Shown: positions 8,163 through 11,742 of the stretch, piece by piece | Layout of the letters: every line of letters begins with the position of its first letter | How positions within the stretch are numbered: the stretch's first letter is position 1 | Assembly (NCBI GenBank): GCA_029256485.1 | Contig: JAQSXU010000102.1 | Span: 1 to 11,742 of the forward strand | Length of the DNA: 11,742 bases | Source: Clostridiaceae bacterium | Lineage (GTDB): Bacteria; Bacillota_A; Clostridia; Clostridiales; Clostridiaceae | Reading direction: 5' to 3' | Notes under the pieces: model-generated | The model's database searches: none | Seen by the model: only the letters and a program-made list of their open reading frames with translations | Told to the model about the DNA's origin: nothing | Made by a program: the position numbers and the translations under genes

Positions 8163-10640
8163 ATGTCAGCTATGATGAAGGTTGAACGGTCTGTAATTCC
8201 TGAAGATTCAACGATATTTGTTACTAATAAAGAAAATATACAATATAAAATATTTGGTGATTATATTAATATAAAAAAATATATAGCAATCGTAATTGAC
8301 TGCTCAGAAAGCATGGATTATTACAAATTAGATGGAGCAAGAAGCAGATTTGATGTGCTAAAGGAAAATGCAGCGAAATTCATTAACAAATTTAAAAATT
8401 CACCTGAAACTCAGATTTGTATTTTTACTTATTCTGATTTAGCTAGACAATTTAAAGATTTTACAAGGGTAGATGGTGATAATAATTCAGTTAATAGAGA
8501 TGCATTAATTAATGCTATAAATGCATTAACAAGTGAAAAAAATTCTAATTTAGGCGATGGAATGAGAAAAGCTTATTGGAAATTAAAAGTGCTTCCTAAT
8601 GATGGAATTAAGTGTATATTGATTATGACGGATGGAGAGGCAGACATGTTTACTACAATATCTGAACATTCGTATTATGACTTTCAATCATTAGAAGGAA
8701 ATATCGATTTTATCACAAGCAATAATGATAGTAGCAATGTTTATGATGATTATTCTACGGCAGTAAGATATGGACAGGAAATGGGAAAGTTTATTACAGC
8801 AGAAAATATAATGACATTTGCTATAGGTTTTAATGAAGAAGACTCCTATAAGCTTGAAGCTGTAGCTGCATCTTCTGGAGCAAGTAAAAAAACAAATGGT
8901 AAGCATTATTATCATGTACAAGGATTAAGGGACATAGACAATGTGTGTAATGGAATATTTGAAGAGATCAATGCTGATTATCCATTAACAGTATCCTTTT
9001 TAGAAACTATTCCAAAAGGTATAAAAGTTTTAACTGTACCAGAAGGCTTCGAGTTAAGTTTTCAAGAAGATGGGTCATATAAAGTAAGTGGTGAAATTCC
9101 AAATGTTAAATTAAGTAAAGTAGATGATTTGGGGAATTTTGCTGTGAACCAAGAAATAGTTACTATAGAAATACAATATACAGAGGAAGGAACAAAGGAC
9201 TTTAGTGGACTTAAAATAGGTTATAATGACAGATATGGTAATCCTGCAATTGGAGAGTTAATAAATAATTTAGTTGTAGAGGTATTCGTAGATACAACAC
9301 CTCCAGTAACAAGCTGCAGCTTGAAGGGGGTAACCAAAGATGGTAATTGGTATTCTTCAGATATTGAGGTTACACTTACTGCTATAGATATCAATGATGA
9401 GACAGGGGTATCACTAATTGAGTATAAATTAGAGAGTGAGGCCTGGAATGTATATGAAGCACCTTTTATAGTAAGTACAGAAGGGTCAAATACACTAGCT
9501 TTTAGAGCGGTAGATAATGCTGGAAATATCGAGATAGAAAAATTTGCTTCATTAAATATAGATAAAACAGCTCCAGTTGTAAGTTATAGTTTAAGTGGAA
9601 AAGAGGGAGATTTAGACAACTGGTTTGATTCAGATGTACAAGTAGCATTGACGGCAGCAGATAAACCAGAAGGTAATAATTCAGGTGTTAGTAGGATAGA
9701 ATACAAGTTTGAAAATGAAGAGTGGGAAGAGTATATATCACCAATTATGGCAACGAGCGAAGGAAAAAATAAATTATATTCTAGGGCTATAGATAATGTT
9801 GGGAATACTTCTGATGAAAAAGTGAAAGAAATACAAATTGACAAGACAGGACCAATAATATCTGTACCACCAGATTTAACTTATACTGCATCCGGAGATA
9901 ATGTATATTTAAATAATATTGGTGAAGCAAGTGCAACAGATGAATTATCTGGTGTAAGGTCAATCACAAACAATTCCTCTAAGATATTTTCAGTAGGTTC
10001 TACAGAAGTCATTTGGACAGCAGTAGATAACAATGGTAATCAAAGTTGTGGGGTAGAATATGTAACGATAAAAACTCCACCAATTATAATAGAGTGCCAA
10101 TATGATATAAAACGTGTAGATGAATCAAATTATAAGATATGGTTTAAACCTAACGACTGTTCACTAGTATGTGCAAGTGTTTATATAGCAATGGGCTCTA
10201 AAACAGAATTAATTAATAATTTAACAATAAAAAATAATGTATGGGAATATGATCTAAAAGAAATACCATTAAATACTGTTATAAAGTATAGCTTCATTTA
10301 TATGAAAGATGGAATAAATACAATGACAAATACAAAAAGTTATATGACTAAAGCTAACAATGCTATAGAAAGTGATTATGCTGATGGTGTAGTAAATATA
10401 AGTGCGACAGAAGCTGTTATATGGTTTAAAACTAATGGATTTAATTCTGAAAGTGTTAAACTTTGCTATAATATTGATAGTGTATATAAAGAGGAATATA
10501 TGACTAGAAAGGAGAAATGGGAGTTTCAAATCGGAAACGTGTATAATAACTGTATTATTAATTATTACTTTATATTTACAAAAAGTACAAATGTAAATTA
10601 TAAAACACCTCGAAAGGTTTATGTTCATTATAGGGAATAA
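8163..10640 (+). CDS. vWA-domain protein with Ig-like, HYR-like and two CBM56-like modules
   Basis: An 825-residue protein. The vWA domain spans about residues 38-272: MIDAS motif D46-x-S48-x-S50 (DCSES), SNLGDGM with S128 where Thr is usual, and TDGE with D157, so metal-dependent ligand binding is plausible. A linking beta region follows (275-377). Then come two Ig-like repeats of the OmpL47/bacterial surface type (about 378-466 and 467-560: DTTPP or DKTAP, SDIEVTLTA, IEYKLE, RAVDNAGN), an HYR-like module (561-637), and two related C-terminal modules (about 644-730 and 745-823) with WFKPN or WFKTNG and YSFIY or YYFIF. The last two recall beta-1,3-glucan-binding CBM56, remembered rather than searched. 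These domains usually work outside the cell, yet the N-terminus has no signal peptide and there is no membrane anchor or LPXTG motif. It starts 96 nt after the TcA-like gene on the same strand, so co-transcription is likely. Possible roles are an adhesin or an accessory to the toxin. Confidence 0.9.
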   Translation: MSAMMKVERSVIPEDSTIFVTNKENIQYKIFGDYINIKKYIAIVIDCSESMDYYKLDGARSRFDVLKENAAKFINKFKNSPETQICIFTYSDLARQFKDFTRVDGDNNSVNRDALINAINALTSEKNSNLGDGMRKAYWKLKVLPNDGIKCILIMTDGEADMFTTISEHSYYDFQSLEGNIDFITSNNDSSNVYDDYSTAVRYGQEMGKFITAENIMTFAIGFNEEDSYKLEAVAASSGASKKTNGKHYYHVQGLRDIDNVCNGIFEEINADYPLTVSFLETIPKGIKVLTVPEGFELSFQEDGSYKVSGEIPNVKLSKVDDLGNFAVNQEIVTIEIQYTEEGTKDFSGLKIGYNDRYGNPAIGELINNLVVEVFVDTTPPVTSCSLKGVTKDGNWYSSDIEVTLTAIDINDETGVSLIEYKLESEAWNVYEAPFIVSTEGSNTLAFRAVDNAGNIEIEKFASLNIDKTAPVVSYSLSGKEGDLDNWFDSDVQVALTAADKPEGNNSGVSRIEYKFENEEWEEYISPIMATSEGKNKLYSRAIDNVGNTSDEKVKEIQIDKTGPIISVPPDLTYTASGDNVYLNNIGEASATDELSGVRSITNNSSKIFSVGSTEVIWTAVDNNGNQSCGVEYVTIKTPPIIIECQYDIKRVDESNYKIWFKPNDCSLVCASVYIAMGSKTELINNLTIKNNVWEYDLKEIPLNTVIKYSFIYMKDGINTMTNTKSYMTKANNAIESDYADGVVNISATEAVIWFKTNGFNSESVKLCYNIDSVYKEEYMTRKEKWEFQIGNVYNNCIINYYFIFTKSTNVNYKTPRKVYVHYRE

Positions 10641-10770
10641 AATATCAATATATTGCTTTTTAGGTTCCTAAGTAATGAAAATACTATTATATGCATGTTA
10701 GTTTAAAATATATAGCGTAAGCTAATATGTGAGTATTGATTAAAGGAAATAAATAAACTTGGATATATAA
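10641..10770. other. Short intergenic stretch with minor palindromes
   Basis: No gene is seen. It holds a small palindrome TTAGG-TT-CCTAA at about 10660-10671 and a short stem TAGC-GTAA-GCTA near 10713-10724 with a GNRA-type loop. Both are weak and have no clear role. Confidence 0.4.
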
Positions 10771-10823
10771 AAATCATGCATAAACAGAGAAAAAGACTCT
10801 CAATATATGCATGATTTATTTTT
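10771..10823. terminator. Bidirectional intrinsic terminator between convergent units
   Basis: A perfect 12-bp stem is formed by 10771-10782 (AAATCATGCATA) and 10806-10817 (TATGCATGATTT). An extra inner pairing AGAG/CTCT (10786-10789 with 10797-10800) shortens the loop. On the plus strand the stem is followed by ATTTTT (10818-10823); on the minus strand it runs into TTTTTATATA. It lies between the stop of the vWA gene (plus) and the stop of the small minus-strand gene, whose TAA at 10824-10822 abuts it, so it can end both transcripts. Confidence 0.85.
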
Positions 10824-11040
10824 AAAGTTCATTCATTATTATGCTGATTAATTCAACTTTAAGTGCTTGACATGTTTCTTCGTGAGGTAACATAATGAAC
10901 TTTGATAAAGTCTCAATCTCAGCATTAAATAATTGTAATATCTCTTCCATAGATTTTTTATCGCCAAGTTTAGCCATTTCAACTAAATTTGTAAATGTTT
11001 TAGATTCTGACGTAGTATTTTCAAGCCTTTTATTTTCCAC
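10822..11040 (-). CDS. RsoA-like small sigma co-factor (region-2/HTH_16-like)
   Basis: A 72-residue protein. Residues about 17-72 (LVEMAKLGDKKSMEEILQLF, then LSKFIMLPHEETCQALKVEL and an Ile/Leu-rich end) resemble the HTH_16 domain found at the N-terminus of small sigma factors such as TcdR/UviA relatives and in conjugative-transposon regulators. B. subtilis RsoA, the second subunit of the SigO sigma factor, has a similar size (79 residues) and domain. The start is GTG at 11040, supported by AGGCGGTG five nt upstream. It overlaps the end of the region-4 gene by 58 nt in another frame, so translation is probably coupled. The inferred role is to supply the core-polymerase-binding and -10-recognition part of a two-piece sigma factor. 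An orphan regulator is the alternative. The gene is real with good probability; the partner role is inference. Confidence 0.7.
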   Translation of the reverse strand: MENKRLENTTSESKTFTNLVEMAKLGDKKSMEEILQLFNAEIETLSKFIMLPHEETCQALKVELISIIMNEL

Positions 11041-11339
11041 TTGTTCACCGCCTGTTGAGAAATATGTAATTCAAATGCAACTTCTTTTTCTGTTTTTTCA
11101 TCAAGTATAACTGCTTTAATAATATTTCTAGATTTTTCCCAAGGAATCATGTCTAGTAGATATTTTACATAAATTTTAGAAAGAATTTTTTCATCAAAGT
11201 GATTATCATAACTCTGATAGTTAAATATAGAATAGTGTTCTCTATTATATTTCGTACGTACTTTATACTGAAGTCTCCATGCATACCTTCTTAGTAATGT
11301 TTTGCAGAATTCAAAACACATCGTATCTTCTACATTCAT
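10983..11339 (-). CDS. SigO-like sigma factor subunit (region 4 only)
   Basis: A 118-residue basic protein. The C-terminal part (about 79-112) is a sigma region-4 helix-turn-helix: EKTEKEVAFELHISQQAVNK, followed by a WKIKGLKILRQNL recognition and tail helix, typical of -35 element binding. Residues 8-60 contain a basic helical stretch (CKTLLRRYAWRLQYKVRTKY) like the linker before region 4 in small sigma factors. No region 2 is seen in this protein; that domain appears to be in the next gene. Order (region-4 gene first, region-2 gene second) matches B. subtilis sigO-rsoA, and excludes a simple frameshift of one ordinary sigma gene, where region 2 would come first. SigO is longer (about 176 residues), so this is a compact version. 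Start ATG at 11339 has GGAGGT five nt upstream. A likely target is its own operon or the adjacent toxin unit, by analogy with TcdR, BotR and UviA. Confidence 0.77.
   Translation of the reverse strand: MNVEDTMCFEFCKTLLRRYAWRLQYKVRTKYNREHYSIFNYQSYDNHFDEKILSKIYVKYLLDMIPWEKSRNIIKAVILDEKTEKEVAFELHISQQAVNKWKIKGLKILRQNLKHLQI
11046..11053 (-). promoter_or_regulatory. Ribosome binding site selecting a GTG start inside the upstream gene
   Basis: AGGCGGTG (minus strand) lies 5 nt before the GTG at 11040 and within the coding sequence of the region-4 gene. It differs from AGGAGGTG at one base. It decides the GTG start of the 72-residue protein and points to coupled translation. Confidence 0.7.
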
Positions 11340-11344
11340 TGAAT

Positions 11345-11350
11345 ACCTCC
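11345..11350 (-). promoter_or_regulatory. Ribosome binding site of the region-4 gene
   Basis: GGAGGT on the minus strand, 5 nt before the ATG at 11339; a near-ideal Shine-Dalgarno site that supports this start. Confidence 0.8.
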
Positions 11351-11385
11351 ATTAAATACCAGTACTTTATTAATTAATTAGATTT

Positions 11386-11413
11386 ATTAGATCAATAATT
11401 TTGAAAATGTCAT
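11386..11413 (-). promoter_or_regulatory. Candidate promoter of the split sigma operon
   Basis: On the minus strand ATGACA (11413-11408) is followed after 16 nt by TCTAAT (11391-11386); each hexamer matches the vegetative consensus at five of six positions, but the second -10 base is the unfavourable C. Transcription would begin near 11379, leaving a leader of about 40 nt before the ATG at 11339. Confidence 0.4.
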
Positions 11414-11431
11414 CATTGTTTGGAATGACAT
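11407..11431. promoter_or_regulatory. Inverted repeat ATGTCAT-N11-ATGACAT in the divergent promoter region
   Basis: The 7-nt arms 11407-11413 and 11425-11431 are exact inverse complements separated by 11 nt. Each arm contains one of the two divergent ATGACA -35 elements. It may be an operator, or simply two back-to-back -35 elements read by the same sigma factor. Confidence 0.5.
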
Positions 11432-11453
11432 AAAAAATGCTTATATATATAAT
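11425..11453 (+). promoter_or_regulatory. Vegetative-type promoter firing rightward
   Basis: ATGACA (11425-11430), 17-nt spacer, TATAAT (11448-11453): five of six and six of six consensus matches with ideal spacing. The predicted start is near 11460, so it would transcribe the stretch from 11500 to the right edge. Confidence 0.6.
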
Positions 11454-11499
11454 TATGGTATATTAAATGATTTAGAACTAAACATTTGGAAAAGTTAAT

Positions 11500-11742
11500 A
11501 TGTATGTAAGACGTGCAAATACCTCAAAGGTGCAATATTTTACAAGTACAAATGTTGATACAGTTTCATACTTGTCATTCTGATACTAAATTATCGGTAG
11601 ATACGAAGAATTGTTCTTAACAAATACTCCAAAATATTCTCTAGTGTTGAATACACAAGAAAATATCTGGAATAAATTAAAAAATTGTATTTTTAGTACT
11701 AGTGATTTTATATCTATTGATAAACTTTTTGACTCAGTGAAT
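11500..11742 (+). pseudogene. Possible decayed or partial coding sequence at the right edge
   Basis: I do not recognise this sequence. An ATG at 11500 opens 27 codons (begins MYVRRANTSKVQYF, ends DTVSYLSF) and stops at TGA 11581-11583, with TAA at 11587. The same frame is then open from 11590 to the window end, reading ISIDKLFDSVN-type sequence (51 codons) with no good ribosome site or ATG. A one-base change of frame after codon 27 would give DTKLSVDTKNCS before another stop. It lies behind a strong promoter but has only a weak ribosome site (GGAAAAG about 6 nt before the ATG). It could be a gene broken by mutations, or a short leader-type ORF followed by a separate gene beginning near 11611 and running off the window. 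Confidence 0.3.

Noticed and set aside
10895..11110. Plus-strand open frame of 71 codons opposite the sigma genes
   Set aside because: It lies antisense to two genes that have ribosome sites and recognisable domains; its own product has no known features.
10822..11339. One ordinary sigma-factor gene broken by a frameshift
   Set aside because: The region-4 domain is encoded first and the region-2-like domain second, opposite to the order in a single sigma factor, and each gene has its own ribosome site.

Overview
This window is very AT-rich, with heavy use of AGA and ATA codons, good Shine-Dalgarno sites and Clostridium-like gene style. The most likely source is a low-GC Gram-positive anaerobe of the Clostridium type. 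That assignment rests on composition and gene families only; no RNA gene or species marker is present.

Layout. (1) Positions 1-8066, plus strand: a giant Tc-toxin (insecticidal toxin complex) TcA-like gene. Its reading frame is open to the left edge, so the 5' end lies outside the window; the TTG at 99 is not its start. It keeps the TcA landmarks in order: helical N-terminal part, ABC-toxin/neuraminidase-like region, the translocation-channel region with long helices and a hydrophobic tip, and the C-terminal TcB-binding domain. About 2.1 kb of tandem repeats of about 78 residues (2889-4973, nine units) lies between the neuraminidase-like region and the channel. (2) 8067-8162: a short spacer with a strong 12-bp hairpin that lacks a U-tract. 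(3) 8163-10640, plus strand: a von Willebrand factor A (vWA) protein with two Ig-like repeats, an HYR-like module and two C-terminal modules resembling beta-glucan-binding CBMs. It has no signal peptide. (4) 10771-10823: a bidirectional terminator between convergent transcription units. (5) 10822-11339, minus strand: two small overlapping genes. The first has a sigma region-4 helix-turn-helix. The second has a region-2/HTH_16-like domain. Domain content and gene order match the two-subunit sigma factor SigO/RsoA of Bacillus subtilis. (6) 11386-11453: a divergent promoter region whose two -35 elements form an inverted repeat. (7) 11500-11742: transcribed rightward from a good promoter, but broken by stop codons; probably a decayed gene or a short ORF followed by a partial one.

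Working model (inference). The toxin and the vWA protein form one transcription unit and may act together at a host surface. Both appear to lack a standard secretion signal in the visible sequence, so release by lysis or a holin-like route is plausible. The split sigma factor next door may control the toxin locus, as TcdR, BotR and UviA do for other clostridial toxins. No TcB or TcC gene is visible in the window.
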